Assembly (NCBI RefSeq): GCF_001563265.1
Contig: NZ_CP005083.1
Location: forward strand, 871,001-935,000
DNA: 64,000 nt
From: Sphingobium sp. TKS
GTDB lineage: Bacteria > Pseudomonadota > Alphaproteobacteria > Sphingomonadales > Sphingomonadaceae
Reading direction: 5' to 3'
In this document: positions 32,197 to 40,803 of the stretch, in pieces
How positions within the stretch are numbered: the first letter of the stretch is position 1
How the letters are laid out: every line of letters starts with the position of its first letter
Made by a program: the position numbers and the translations under genes
The notes under the pieces: model-generated
What the model saw: only the letters and a program-made list of their open reading frames with translations
Databases searched by the model: none
Told to the model about the DNA's origin: nothing

Positions 32197-33123
32197 TTAG
32201 TCGTAAAAGGCGTTGGTCGTTTCGCGCCGACCGCGCAGGAAGGCATCGGCAACCAGCCGCAGCGGGGCTGTGTCCACATCGCTCCGTCCGCCCCGAATCA
32301 GCGTGGCGAAGCGGCTGTAGAGGCCCGCATATTCGATATCCTCGCCATGCTCGGTGCCGCTGGGCAGCGACAGCACGGCGCCGCCTTGGCTCAGCTTCAG
32401 CATGCCTGCATCGGTTTCGACGATGATGTCCCAGCTTTGTGGGCCGGTCTGGCGCCAGTCGAGGTCCATGTGGATGTCCGCGCCCGCCGTGTCGCGAAAG
32501 ACGATATCGGCGGCGATCGGCGCGGCGCGATTTTCGGGCAGCACCAGCGTCGCCTGCCTCAGAAAGAAGGGGCGCGGCAGGATATGGGTGACGATGGAGA
32601 GCGCATTGATCCCCGGATCGAATACGCCCAACCCGCCCGGTTCCCAGATCCATGCCTGCCCCGGATGCCAGACGCGCACATCCTCGCGCCAGACAATGGA
32701 CACTTTTTCGATCTTCCGTTCGGCCAGCCATGCGCGAGCCGGAGCTACGCCCGCAGCAAAGCGCGAATGCCACGCCGCGAACAGGCTGACGCCAACCTTG
32801 TCCGCCTGTGCTTCGAGCGCGGCCACTTCGGCCAGCGTGGCGCCGGGCGGCTTTTCGAGGAACAGGTGGATGCCCCGCGCCAAGGCCTGCGACGCCAGCT
32901 CGTACCGAACCTGCGGCGGGGTGCAGAGCGCGATGGCGTCGACCGCCGGTCCCTCCGCCAGCAAAGCGTCGAGGCTGGCGAGATGCGGCACGCCGTCGAG
33001 CCCCGCATCCTGCGGGCTGACGGTCGCGGCGAGGCTGAAGGCACTGTTGCCCCGGATCGCGGGGACATGCTGGTCCCGCGCGATCTTGCCGATGCCGACG
33101 ATAGCGATGCGGATCGGATCCAT
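32197..33123 (-). CDS. Gfo/Idh/MocA family aldose (L-arabinose/D-galactose) 1-dehydrogenase
   Basis: Oxidoreductase of 308 aa: Rossmann fold IRIAIVGIGKIARDQHVPAI for NAD(P), EKPPGATLAEVAAL (catalytic-lysine EKP motif) and a C-terminal alpha/beta domain with GVFDPGINALSIVTHIL. Gfo/Idh/MocA enzymes of this type oxidise L-arabinose or D-galactose to the lactone, the first step of the oxidative arabinose pathway; that fits the lactonase and mutarotase nearby. It is 4 bp from the end of the GguC/AraD1 gene upstream and 17 bp from the GH51 gene, in one minus-strand operon. Sugar specificity cannot be read from sequence. Confidence 0.88.
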   Translation of the reverse strand: MDPIRIAIVGIGKIARDQHVPAIRGNSAFSLAATVSPQDAGLDGVPHLASLDALLAEGPAVDAIALCTPPQVRYELASQALARGIHLFLEKPPGATLAEVAALEAQADKVGVSLFAAWHSRFAAGVAPARAWLAERKIEKVSIVWREDVRVWHPGQAWIWEPGGLGVFDPGINALSIVTHILPRPFFLRQATLVLPENRAAPIAADIVFRDTAGADIHMDLDWRQTGPQSWDIIVETDAGMLKLSQGGAVLSLPSGTEHGEDIEYAGLYSRFATLIRGGRSDVDTAPLRLVADAFLRGRRETTNAFYD

Positions 33124-33127
33124 CGCC

Positions 33128-34120
33128 TTAGAGGACTTGGACCGTCACTTCGACCGGCGCGGCGCGCTTGAGCGGATTACGCACCGGCAGGGTGAAGGGC
33201 GCGGCGAGGATTTCGAACACATCGCCTTCCTGTGTCGCCACGCCGTCGGTGAAGGACAGGGTAGCCGTGCCGAAGAAATGGACATGCACATCACCGGGGC
33301 GGCGGAACAGCTCATATTTGAAATGATGATGTTCGAGGTTGCTCAGGCTGTGCGACATATTGCCCTCGCCCGAGAGGAAGGGCTTTTCCCAGATCGTTTC
33401 GCCATTGCGCAGGATGCGGCTGCTGCCCTCGATATGCTCCGGCGCGGGGCCGACCAGCAGTTCCGGGCCAAGCGACGCCTGACGCAATTTGGAGTGGGCA
33501 AGCCAGAGATAATTGTGCCGCTCGGTCACATGGTCGCTGAACTCATTGGCGAGCGCGAGGCCGAGGCGATAGGGTTGGCCATTAGGACCGATGATGTAGA
33601 TGCCCGCGATTTCCGGCTCCTCGCCGCCATCCTGGGCGAAGGCGGGCATGGTCAGCGGATCGGTCGGGCCGACAAGCTGCGAACCGTCGCCCTTGTAGAA
33701 CCATTCGGGTTGCTGACCGACGGCGCCGGGGGTGGGCTTGCCGCCTTCCAGACCTTCCAGGAACATGCGCATCGAATCGGTCTTGGTCTCGGCGGAGGCG
33801 GCCTCGCGGTGCATCTTGTCGCGGCCTTCGGCGGAACCGAGGTGCGTCAGGCCGGTCCCGGTCAGTTGCACATGCGCGGCGTCCTCATGGTCGATCGGCG
33901 CGAGCAGGCGGCCAGCCTCATATTCCGCGGCGATGTCGACGGCGTCGCCCTTGGCGGTGGCGGCGACGATTTCGGTCAGCGAAACGCCCTTGGCGATGGC
34001 GTCCAGCGCCAGGGCGCGGATGGTCTCAACACCGACAAGAAAATGCGCCGCATCGCCTTGGGCAGCGATGACGGAACGGGCACCGCTGTCGGCACGGTGC
34101 TGCAACAGGCGCAAAGTCAT
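33128..34120 (-). CDS. AraD1/GguC family protein (FAH-like, putative 2-keto-3-deoxy-L-arabonate dehydratase)
   Basis: Protein of 330 aa, of the GguC/AraD1 branch of the fumarylacetoacetate-hydrolase fold. Seen: DSMRMFLEGLEGGKPTPGAVG, QPEWFYKGDGSQLVG, EIAGIYIIGPNGQPYRLGLALANEFSDH (the conserved G-N-x-x-D/E core) and DVHVHFFGTATLSF. In oxidative arabinose degradation such proteins are proposed to dehydrate 2-keto-3-deoxy-L-arabonate to 2-ketoglutarate semialdehyde. Start at 34120 follows GGGAGGAG; the frame runs further to 34171 without a ribosome site. First gene of the minus-strand operon, facing the GntR regulator across a 249-bp gap with operator-like site B. Confidence 0.85.
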   Translation of the reverse strand: MTLRLLQHRADSGARSVIAAQGDAAHFLVGVETIRALALDAIAKGVSLTEIVAATAKGDAVDIAAEYEAGRLLAPIDHEDAAHVQLTGTGLTHLGSAEGRDKMHREAASAETKTDSMRMFLEGLEGGKPTPGAVGQQPEWFYKGDGSQLVGPTDPLTMPAFAQDGGEEPEIAGIYIIGPNGQPYRLGLALANEFSDHVTERHNYLWLAHSKLRQASLGPELLVGPAPEHIEGSSRILRNGETIWEKPFLSGEGNMSHSLSNLEHHHFKYELFRRPGDVHVHFFGTATLSFTDGVATQEGDVFEILAAPFTLPVRNPLKRAAPVEVTVQVL

Positions 34121-34274
34121 GAAAAAATCTCCTCCCGCGCGCCTCTGCCGGCGCTGGCTAAATTTCATCAAAAGGTCGAATTGTCAGTCATTTCATGCGC
34201 GCAAGATTGTCACGCGCCATCCCGCCTGCCCCGGCGGTTCGAAAGACGGGGCTTTATCCGTCCTGTGAATCTCC

Positions 34275-34294
34275 TTATTACTCCGACATATTAC
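34275..34294. promoter_or_regulatory. Putative GntR operator, site B
   Basis: TTATTACTCCGACATATTAC in the divergent region between the AraD1/GguC operon (minus) and the GntR gene (plus), about 75 bp before the regulator start. Its complement aligns with sites A and C, sharing a TATGTCGGAGTA-like core. It could control both directions, giving autoregulation. Confidence 0.55.
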
Positions 34295-34369
34295 AGGAAG
34301 TCGGGGAAGGCAATGATTGTGTTTCGCCTTGCCCGATCGACTGCTAAGAAGGCGGTCGGAGGAGCAAGA

Positions 34370-35134
34370 ATGGCTGATGAAAAGCGGCTCTTGAAGGGAG
34401 CTGGCGGGGGCGAAGCGGGTACAGCCAAGGAGGCTCGTGGGCCCGGCAGGCGGCTGCATGGCGCCATTGCGCACAAGTTGGGGACGGCGATCTTGTCCGG
34501 CCAATATGCGCCGGGCGACGTGCTCTCGGGCGAAGTCGCCTTTGCCGAGGAACTGGAAGTGTCGCGCAGCGCCTATCGCGAGGCGATTCAGGTGCTGACC
34601 GCCAAGGGGCTGGTGGAAAGCCGGCCCAAAGCGGGGACGCGGGTGTTGCCGCGCAACCGCTGGAACCTGCTCGATCCCGAAGTGCTGGCCTGGGCCTTTG
34701 CCGGTGAGCCGGATGTGCAGTTCGTCCGCGACCTGTTCGAATTGCGCGCCATTGTCGAACCGGCGGCGGCGCGGCTGGCGGCGACGCGGCGGACCAAGGA
34801 TGACATCAGGCTGATGAAGGACGCGCTGGCCGCGATGCGCCGCCATACGCTGGCGACCGAGGCCGGGCGGGCGGCGGACCGCGATTTCCACAATGCGATA
34901 TTGAACGCGACCGGCAATGATGCGCTGCAGACGCTGTCGGCCAGCATCGGCGCCGCGGTCAACTGGACGACCCAGTTCAAGCAACGCTCCCGCGCCCTGC
35001 CGCGCAATCCGATCCCCGACCATGTGCGCGTGTTCGACGCCATCGCGGCGGGCGACGCGGCGGCGGCGGCCGAGGCGATGGGGGTGCTGGTCGACCTCGC
35101 GCTGGAGGATACGGCGAGCGCGATGGCGCGGTGA
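34370..35134 (+). CDS. FadR/GntR family transcriptional regulator
   Basis: Regulator of 254 aa: a winged helix (residues ~30-95, AIAHKLGTAILSGQYAPGDV, ELEVSRSAYREAIQVLTAKG and VESRPKAGTRVLPR) and a C-terminal FCD ligand-binding domain (~110-245, FVRDLFELRAIVEPAAARLA, DRDFHNAILNATGND, PDHVRVFDAIAAGD). The FCD His/Asp residues usually bind a metal and a sugar acid. It begins at ATG 34370 after GGAGGAG. It lies between the arabinose operon and the transporter, so an arabinose-derived acid is a sensible inducer. A longer in-frame reading upstream has no gene character. Confidence 0.92.
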   Translation: MADEKRLLKGAGGGEAGTAKEARGPGRRLHGAIAHKLGTAILSGQYAPGDVLSGEVAFAEELEVSRSAYREAIQVLTAKGLVESRPKAGTRVLPRNRWNLLDPEVLAWAFAGEPDVQFVRDLFELRAIVEPAAARLAATRRTKDDIRLMKDALAAMRRHTLATEAGRAADRDFHNAILNATGNDALQTLSASIGAAVNWTTQFKQRSRALPRNPIPDHVRVFDAIAAGDAAAAAEAMGVLVDLALEDTASAMAR

Positions 35135-35231
35135 AACAGGCCGCCATGCTTCTGCCGTCGCAGGAGCACGGAGCTTAAAAAAACCGGAGCAGGGTGTCCG
35201 CTCCGGCCTTTTCCATTGGCTCAAGACAGCT

Positions 35232-36536
35232 TCAAGCCAAATGCTGATCCGGCAGCGCGTGGGTCGGCTTCGACCCCCACAGCGCGTAGAACAGGATGTA
35301 AAGCTCGCACACCGCCGTCAGCAGGAAGCTGGTCTGCAACCCGAAATGGTCGGCCAGATACCCCTGCACCACCACCAGCGCGCCCCCGGCGATCGCCATG
35401 ATCAACAGGCCCGATCCTTCTTCCGTCAGCGGCCCCAGCCCCTTGATGCCAAGGGTGAAGATCGTCGGGAACATGATCGAGTGGAACAGGCCCACCAGGA
35501 TCAGCGACCACATGGCGACCGGCCCATGGGCAAAGACGGTGGTTATCATCACGATGAACGCGCCGATCGAGAAAGCCGCCAGCACCTTGCCCGCGTCGAA
35601 GCGCTGCATGATCGCGCTGCCGGCAAAGCGGCCGACCATCATCCCGCCCCAGAGGAAGGTCAGGTAACGGCCCGCCTGCTCATGGGTGAGGTTGGCGATG
35701 CTGGGCTGGCTGACGAAGTTCACGAACAGATTGGCAACGCCGATTTCCGCGATCAGATAGATGAAGATCGCGGGAATGCCGAACACCAGATTGCGATGCG
35801 ACCAGAGCGAGAGACGCTTGCGTTCCTCCTTGGCAAGCCGCGAGGTGGAGGTGCCCATGTCGGGCAGCGGGAAGCGCGCGATCACCACGGCCAGCACGAC
35901 CAGCACGACGGCCACCAGCGCATAGGGCAGGACCACGGACTGGGCGTCGGCCAGGCGTTCGGCCTGGGTCAGCACGATTTCGCCCTGCGCCGTGCCGCCC
36001 TTCGACCGGCCGAGGATCAGATAGGCGCCGAACATCGGAGCCAGCATGGTGCCCGCAGAGTTCATCGCCTGCACCAGATTGAGCCGCGAGGAGGCGGTTT
36101 CGGGCTTGCCGACCACCGCGACATAGGGGTTCGCCGCGACCTGGAGCAGCGTGATGCCGCTGGCGATGACGAACAGCATGACCAAAGTCACGCCATAGGA
36201 GGGGATGGACGCGGCCAGCATCATGCCCAGCGCGCCCGCCGCCATGATCAGCAGGCCCGTCACCATCGACCTCTTGTAACCGATCCGCTCGATCAGCTTG
36301 GCCGACGGGATGGAGGCGAAGAAATAAGCGATGAACCACACCGATTCGATCAGCGTCGTCTGGGTGTAGCTGAGTTCGAACACGCTGCGCAGATGCGGCA
36401 GCAGCGTGTTGTTGATGACGGTGATGAAGCCCCACATGAAGAAGAGGCTGGCGAGCAGCGTCAGGGCAGGGCCGTAGCGCGTGCCGGGATTATAGGCCGC
36501 GGTGGGCGCGGCTGCAGAGGAAACGGGTCCTGCCAT
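35232..36536 (-). CDS. FucP/GluP-type sugar MFS transporter
   Basis: Inner-membrane permease of 434 aa with about 12 hydrophobic segments, beginning PALTLLASLFFMWGFITVIN. The FucP/GluP group signatures are visible: TLLPHLRSVFELSYTQ, ANPYVAVVGKPETASSRLNL and FGAYLILG. Takes up monosaccharides (arabinose by context) with protons. Start at 36536; the divergent mutarotase gene starts at 36652 and the gap holds operator-like site C. Confidence 0.92.
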   Translation of the reverse strand: MAGPVSSAAAPTAAYNPGTRYGPALTLLASLFFMWGFITVINNTLLPHLRSVFELSYTQTTLIESVWFIAYFFASIPSAKLIERIGYKRSMVTGLLIMAAGALGMMLAASIPSYGVTLVMLFVIASGITLLQVAANPYVAVVGKPETASSRLNLVQAMNSAGTMLAPMFGAYLILGRSKGGTAQGEIVLTQAERLADAQSVVLPYALVAVVLVVLAVVIARFPLPDMGTSTSRLAKEERKRLSLWSHRNLVFGIPAIFIYLIAEIGVANLFVNFVSQPSIANLTHEQAGRYLTFLWGGMMVGRFAGSAIMQRFDAGKVLAAFSIGAFIVMITTVFAHGPVAMWSLILVGLFHSIMFPTIFTLGIKGLGPLTEEGSGLLIMAIAGGALVVVQGYLADHFGLQTSFLLTAVCELYILFYALWGSKPTHALPDQHLA

Positions 36537-36591
36537 TCATCCTTCTCCGGAAGTGTCGAAACGGAGCGCCGCCGGAACAGGGTTGCGTCCG

Positions 36592-36611
36592 ATTATTATG
36601 TAGGAGTATAT
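36592..36611. promoter_or_regulatory. Putative GntR operator, site C
   Basis: ATTATTATGTAGGAGTATAT between the divergent transporter (minus, starts 36536) and mutarotase (plus, starts 36652) genes. Matches site B complement at TAT-TATGT-GGAGTA positions. Well placed to control both genes. Confidence 0.5.
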
Positions 36612-36651
36612 CCCCGTCCGCGGCGCGTCAATGGCGTCGGGGAGGAACTGC

Positions 36652-37809
36652 ATGCGAAAGGCCTTTATGAAAAGATCAGTCTTGGCAACGTTGTCATACG
36701 GCAGCCTCCTCATGATGACAAGCACCGCGGCTCTTGCGGCGGAAGCGGGCCGCGCCCCCGCCGGCAAGCTGGCCGACGGCACCGCGATCGAGGCGATCAC
36801 GCTCAAAAATGCGCAGGGCGTGTCGGCCACCATTCTGACCTATGGCGCGACGTTGCAGAAGCTGGCCGGGCCGGACCGCAGCGGGAAAGTGGCCGACGTG
36901 CTGCTGGGCTATGACGATCTGGCCGGCTATGTCGACCATCCCAATTATTTCGGCGTCACCGTGGGCCGTTATGCCAATCGCATCGCGGGCGGCAAGTTCA
37001 CGCTGGACGGCAAGAGCTATCAGTTGCCGCTCAACGACAAGGTCAATTCACTGCACGGCGGCGGCAAGGGTTTCGACAAGCAGGCGTGGAAGGTCGTGTC
37101 GCTGAAAAGCGGGCCGACCGCCACGCTGGTCCTGTCGCTGACCAGCCCGGACGGCGATTCGGGCTATCCGGGGCAGCTCGACGCCACCGTCACCTATACG
37201 CTGGACGAGGCGGGCAATCTGGGCATCGCCTTCGACGCGAAGACCAGCAAGCCGACCATCGTCAACATGACCAACCACGCCATCTTCAATCTGGCGGGCG
37301 AAGGATCGGCGGATGGGGCGCTCGGCCATATGCTGACCATCCCGGCCAAGGCCTTCACCCCGGTCGACGCGAACCTGATCCCGACCGGCGAATTGCAGCC
37401 GGTGGAAGGAAGCGTATTCGATTTCCGCGCACCCCGCCGCGTGGCGGACGGCATTCGCGACGGCCGCGATGCGCAGATCGTCGCCGGGCGCGGCTATGAC
37501 CATAATTTCGCGCTGGACAAGGGCGCGACCAAAACGCCCGGATTGGCGGCGCGGCTGGAAGACCCGGCTTCGGGCCGCGTGCTGGAGGTGCTGACCACGG
37601 AACCCGGCGTGCAATTCTACGCAGGCAATTTCCTCGACGGCACGCTGGTCGGCAAGCAGGGGCACCTTTACCGCATGGGCGACGGCATCGCGCTGGAGCC
37701 GCAGAAATTCCCGAACTCGCCCAACCAGCCGCAATTCCTGTCGGCGCGGGTCGACCCCGGCAAACCTTATCATCACCAGATGATCTATCGCCTGTCGGTC
37801 CAGCGCTGA
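36652..37809 (+). CDS. galM: Aldose 1-epimerase (galactose mutarotase family)
   Basis: Protein of 385 aa. N-terminal signal-like segment (SVLATLSYGSLLMMTSTAAL, then AAEA), so probably periplasmic. GalM fold landmarks: VTVGRYANRIAGGKFTLDG, NSLHGGGKGFDKQ, IVNMTNHAIFNLAG (catalytic His) and VLTTEPGVQFYAGN (catalytic Glu). Interconverts sugar anomers, feeding the dehydrogenase or transporter. Start at 36652 follows GGGGAGGAAC. The lactonase gene follows after 10 bp, so the two form an operon. Confidence 0.93.
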   Translation: MRKAFMKRSVLATLSYGSLLMMTSTAALAAEAGRAPAGKLADGTAIEAITLKNAQGVSATILTYGATLQKLAGPDRSGKVADVLLGYDDLAGYVDHPNYFGVTVGRYANRIAGGKFTLDGKSYQLPLNDKVNSLHGGGKGFDKQAWKVVSLKSGPTATLVLSLTSPDGDSGYPGQLDATVTYTLDEAGNLGIAFDAKTSKPTIVNMTNHAIFNLAGEGSADGALGHMLTIPAKAFTPVDANLIPTGELQPVEGSVFDFRAPRRVADGIRDGRDAQIVAGRGYDHNFALDKGATKTPGLAARLEDPASGRVLEVLTTEPGVQFYAGNFLDGTLVGKQGHLYRMGDGIALEPQKFPNSPNQPQFLSARVDPGKPYHHQMIYRLSVQR

Positions 37810-37819
37810 GGGGCTGACC

Positions 37820-38677
37820 ATGGCTGAATGGCGTAAGATCGAGCGCGAGGCGCGAGACACGCTGGGCGAAGGGACGCTGTGGTCCGCGCGGGAGAATGCG
37901 GTCTACTGGACCGATATTCTTGGCAAAGCGCTCAACCGGCTGTCGCTTGATGATGGCGCCATTCAGCGCTGGGCCATGCCCGAACCGCTCGGCTGGGTGG
38001 TCGAGCGAGCGGGCGGCGGCTTCATCGGCGGGTTCCAGAGCGGCTTTGCCCGGATCGCGCTCGATCCGCTGGCGATCACGCCCCTGGGCGACCCAGAGCC
38101 GCATCTGCCCGGCAGCCGCATGAATGACGGCAAGGCGGACGCCAGCGGCGCCATCTGGTGCGGCACCATGGATATGGCGGAAGAGCGGGATGTGGGGGCG
38201 CTTTACCGGCTCGATCCCGATGGGAACTGGGCGGTGATGGACAGCGGCTATCGCGTGCCCAATGGACCGGCTTTCTCGCCCTGCGGCCAGTGGCTCTACC
38301 ATAGCGATACGGCCAGGCGGCAGATGTACCGCTTCGCCCGGACGGCCGAGGGTGGCTTGACCGATCGCCAGCCTTTCATCCGCTTTGCCGAAGAAGACGG
38401 CTATCCCGACGGCATGACCGTGGATGCGCAAGGGCATCTCTGGGTCGCGCATTGGGGCGGCGGACGGATCAGCCGCTTCACGCCCGAAGGGAAGCTGGAC
38501 CGGTCGATCGCCCTACCCGCCAAGCAGGTGACGAACATCTGCTTCGCCGGGGAGAGGCTGGACCGGATGTTCGTCAGCTCGGCGGCGACCGGCTTGCCCG
38601 AGAGCGAATATGATGGGGCGTTTTTTGAGGTCTTCCCCCGCGTGCAGGGCCTGCCGACTTATCCATATGCGGGTTAG
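37820..38677 (+). CDS. SMP-30/gluconolactonase family sugar lactonase
   Basis: Six-bladed propeller of 285 aa. Metal ligands as in the family: Glu in DTLGEGTLWSA, Asn in SRMNDGKADASGAIW, Asn in YRVPNGPAFSPCG and Asp in YPDGMTVDAQGHLWVAHWGG. It hydrolyses the aldonolactone formed by the dehydrogenase (L-arabinonolactone by context) to the acid. Cytoplasmic (no signal). It directly follows the mutarotase gene. Arabonate dehydratase and ketoglutarate-semialdehyde dehydrogenase, the missing pathway steps, are not in this window. Confidence 0.9.
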   Translation: MAEWRKIEREARDTLGEGTLWSARENAVYWTDILGKALNRLSLDDGAIQRWAMPEPLGWVVERAGGGFIGGFQSGFARIALDPLAITPLGDPEPHLPGSRMNDGKADASGAIWCGTMDMAEERDVGALYRLDPDGNWAVMDSGYRVPNGPAFSPCGQWLYHSDTARRQMYRFARTAEGGLTDRQPFIRFAEEDGYPDGMTVDAQGHLWVAHWGGGRISRFTPEGKLDRSIALPAKQVTNICFAGERLDRMFVSSAATGLPESEYDGAFFEVFPRVQGLPTYPYAG

Positions 38678-38740
38678 GTGCAGGCTGCTAGCGACCATTC
38701 ATGGCCATTCGCTTCTTACGCTGCGCCGCCCGAAAGCGGC

Positions 38741-39046
38741 CTATCGGCTAGTAAATCGACGCCGGAGTTTTTCAGCGACTAAAACGGCCAGGACGGCAGG
38801 TAATCCGCCGACAAGACAGCCTATTGCAACCCAGAGTGCGAGCATGACAAGCATAACAGCGAACATGCCTAGATGCTCCCACGCCGACATTCTCCATGGC
38901 TGCATGAAGATCACGCCCAATACGTAGGAGAGCAAAAACGGTGAGCGGAAGCCGGGGCTGGGTTTTGACAGGATGCTTGCGCCAACAATCCACACGGCCG
39001 TAACGACCGCAGCGAGCGGAGTCAGCAGGAAGCCGGAGAAATCCAT
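38741..39046 (-). CDS. Small membrane protein, unknown function
   Basis: Protein of 101 aa with three hydrophobic segments (FLLTPLAAVVTAVWIVGASI; SPFLLSYVLGVIFM; LGMFAVMLVMLALWVAIGCLVGG) and a basic tail (AEKLRRRFTSR). No family recognised. It is isolated between the lactonase and the LacI gene; base use is less GC-biased than neighbours. Confidence 0.55.
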   Translation of the reverse strand: MDFSGFLLTPLAAVVTAVWIVGASILSKPSPGFRSPFLLSYVLGVIFMQPWRMSAWEHLGMFAVMLVMLALWVAIGCLVGGLPAVLAVLVAEKLRRRFTSR

Positions 39047-39110
39047 GGCCGTATTCTAGCGTCAGCTTTCTCTACTTTCCAGCATGTAAGCCGCCAGTCC
39101 GCCTTCCACC

Positions 39111-40100
39111 CTAAACCGGCGCCGGCCCAGAACTATCCCGCCGCACCAGAGTAAAGTCGAACTGCGGCGCATCTGCCGGGCCGCCTGCCAAGGCATCGAT
39201 CACCGCGCTGCCCATCGCCTCCAGCGGCTGGCTGACGGTGGTGAGCGGCGGCCAGGCGGTGAGGCCGGCGGGCGTGTCGTCGAAACCGACGACCGACAGC
39301 TCTGCCGGCACGCGCAATTTCAGCCGATGCGCGACGGTCAGCGCGCCGAGCGCCATATCGTCATTGGTGGCGAAGATAGCGGTCGGGCGGTCGCTTCGGA
39401 TCAGCAGATGCTCGCCTGCCTTGATCCCTGACTCGAAATCGAACGCGCCTTCCACGAACAATGCTTCATCCAGCGGCAGGTCCGCCGCGGCCAGACCGTC
39501 GCGAAAGCCCTCGACACGCTGCATGGCGGCCTTGTGGCTGGCGGGCGGGGTGATAACGCCGACGCGGCGATGGCCAAGGCCGATCAGATGATCCGCGATC
39601 ATCCGCCCCCCCGCGCGTTCGGGCGTCGGGATGTTGAAGCTTTCCGCCATCACCGATCCGGCGATGCGGGCGCAGGGCAGCTTCAGTTCGGACAGGCGCT
39701 GGAGCAAGGGCGCGTCGTCGGACAGCGGCGGCACCAGGAAGACGCCATCGGGCCGCAGCGCTGCGACCAGCCGGTCGAGAATGGCGAACCGCTCCTCGCC
39801 CGCCAGCGGCATCGGTTCGACCACCAGATGATAGCCCAGATCCCGGCACCGGCTCGCCGCGCCCGACTGGATGCCGCTATTATAGGAGGGGGCCGGGTTG
39901 TTGTAGAGGAAGGCGATCATGAAGGAGCGGCCGCCCGCCAGCCGCCGCGCCGACTGGTTGGGCCGGTATCCGAGCTGGCGGATCGCGGCTGTCACCCGCT
40001 CCCGCAGCTCCTCGCTGACATTGGGCGCCTTGTTGACCACGCGGGACACGGTCTTGATCGATACGCCGGCCAGCGCCGCGACGTCATGGATGCTGGGCAT
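39111..40100 (-). CDS. LacI family transcriptional regulator
   Basis: Protein of 329 aa: N-terminal HTH and hinge (IHDVAALAGVSIKTVSRVVN, GYRPNQSARRLAGGRS) followed by a periplasmic-binding-like effector domain (RPTAIFATNDDMALGALTVA, LSVVGFDDTPAG). Represses sugar genes until an inducer binds. I start at 40100 (MPSIHDV) from family alignment; 40148 is in frame too, and neither has a strong ribosome site. A 12-bp perfect palindrome of LacI-operator type (40310-40321) lies upstream. Its present targets are unclear, since the sequence beyond is repeats and IS110. Confidence 0.88.
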   Translation of the reverse strand: MPSIHDVAALAGVSIKTVSRVVNKAPNVSEELRERVTAAIRQLGYRPNQSARRLAGGRSFMIAFLYNNPAPSYNSGIQSGAASRCRDLGYHLVVEPMPLAGEERFAILDRLVAALRPDGVFLVPPLSDDAPLLQRLSELKLPCARIAGSVMAESFNIPTPERAGGRMIADHLIGLGHRRVGVITPPASHKAAMQRVEGFRDGLAAADLPLDEALFVEGAFDFESGIKAGEHLLIRSDRPTAIFATNDDMALGALTVAHRLKLRVPAELSVVGFDDTPAGLTAWPPLTTVSQPLEAMGSAVIDALAGGPADAPQFDFTLVRRDSSGPAPV

Positions 40101-40309
40101 CAGCGGCGATGCGGGGAGCGAAGGACGAGCATCCGCCGCTCTTGCCATGGAAGGCTGGGCAAGGAAACAACGTTTACCCGCGACAGCGCCCTGCCCGCTC
40201 CTCCTATTTCGTGCGGGAAGCGTAAATATCGCAGCATCCCAGAAAATGCTCGCGAGGCGCATGGAAAGAAAGGCCTTGATCGACCCTCGGCAAAAGGTTA
40301 GAGCGTTGA

Positions 40310-40321
40310 GACAACGTTGTC
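40310..40321. promoter_or_regulatory. LacI-type operator palindrome
   Basis: GACAACGTTGTC, a perfect 12-bp palindrome with the central CG typical of LacI-family operators, about 210 bp upstream of the regulator start. CAACGTTGTCATAC also occurs inside galM (from about 36682), which may be chance. Probable autoregulatory site, or a leftover of a lost promoter. Confidence 0.5.
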
Positions 40322-40407
40322 ATACTCTCCAAGCAAGGCAACGGCTGTCATCCCGGGCGGCGGTCGGATGAACTGCACGCGTCAGGCCATCGTCCGGGAT
40401 GCGCTTT

Positions 40408-40590
40408 TCTAGAGCAGAATCCGACCCGATTGCATCGGATCGGCTGCTCTAGACCTTTGTTTTGCCGCGTTTTCCGAGTCAGCAGATGATTGGCTTCGCC
40501 GAACTGCCGTTTCTATCTGCTTAGAAAACGCTCTAGTTCTTTGTTGTCGCATCGTTCTTGGCGCAAAACCGGTTCCCACTTTTGCGCTCG
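40408..40590. repeat. Mosaic of alphaproteobacterial intergenic palindromes
   Basis: TCTAGAGCAG (40408-40417) pairs with CTGCTCTAGA (40444-40453), with ATCCGA/TCGGAT inside. At the other end GCGCAAAA (40561-40568) pairs with TTTTGCGC (40580-40587) around CCGGTTCCCAC. Such units are dispersed widely in alphaproteobacterial intergenic DNA. No gene is present in 40101-40803. Confidence 0.6.
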
Positions 40591-40619
40591 ATGCTTGTCT
40601 TATGACATTGTTGTCCGTT

Positions 40620-40803
40620 TGGGTCAGGATGAGATGCCCGTTCCGGGGTGGCCACCCCGGAACGGGTGGAAGGGGACGGATCGCGCATCGATGCCGGTCG
40701 ATCAGGGACCGGGTTAGAGTTGGATCGCCCCTTTCTTTTCCTTCAGGCCCGAACGGATACCGGGGCTTTGTGGCCCGGATGACAAGCATGGGACACGGAA
40801 AAG
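40620..40803 (+). ncRNA. Candidate bridge RNA region of the IS110 element
   Basis: IS110-group elements encode a structured bridge RNA between the left end and the transposase, whose loops pair with target and donor DNA. This 180-nt noncoding stretch has the right position and length. It contains a perfect palindrome (40637-40666, CCCGTTCCGGGGTGG and its complement) that would form a long 5' stem, then shorter complementary pieces. Loop assignments cannot be made without a covariance model. Confidence 0.45.

Noticed and set aside
32354..34369. Long upstream extension of the GntR regulator frame
   Set aside because: Runs antisense through two conserved genes; the regulator has its own ATG and ribosome site at 34370.
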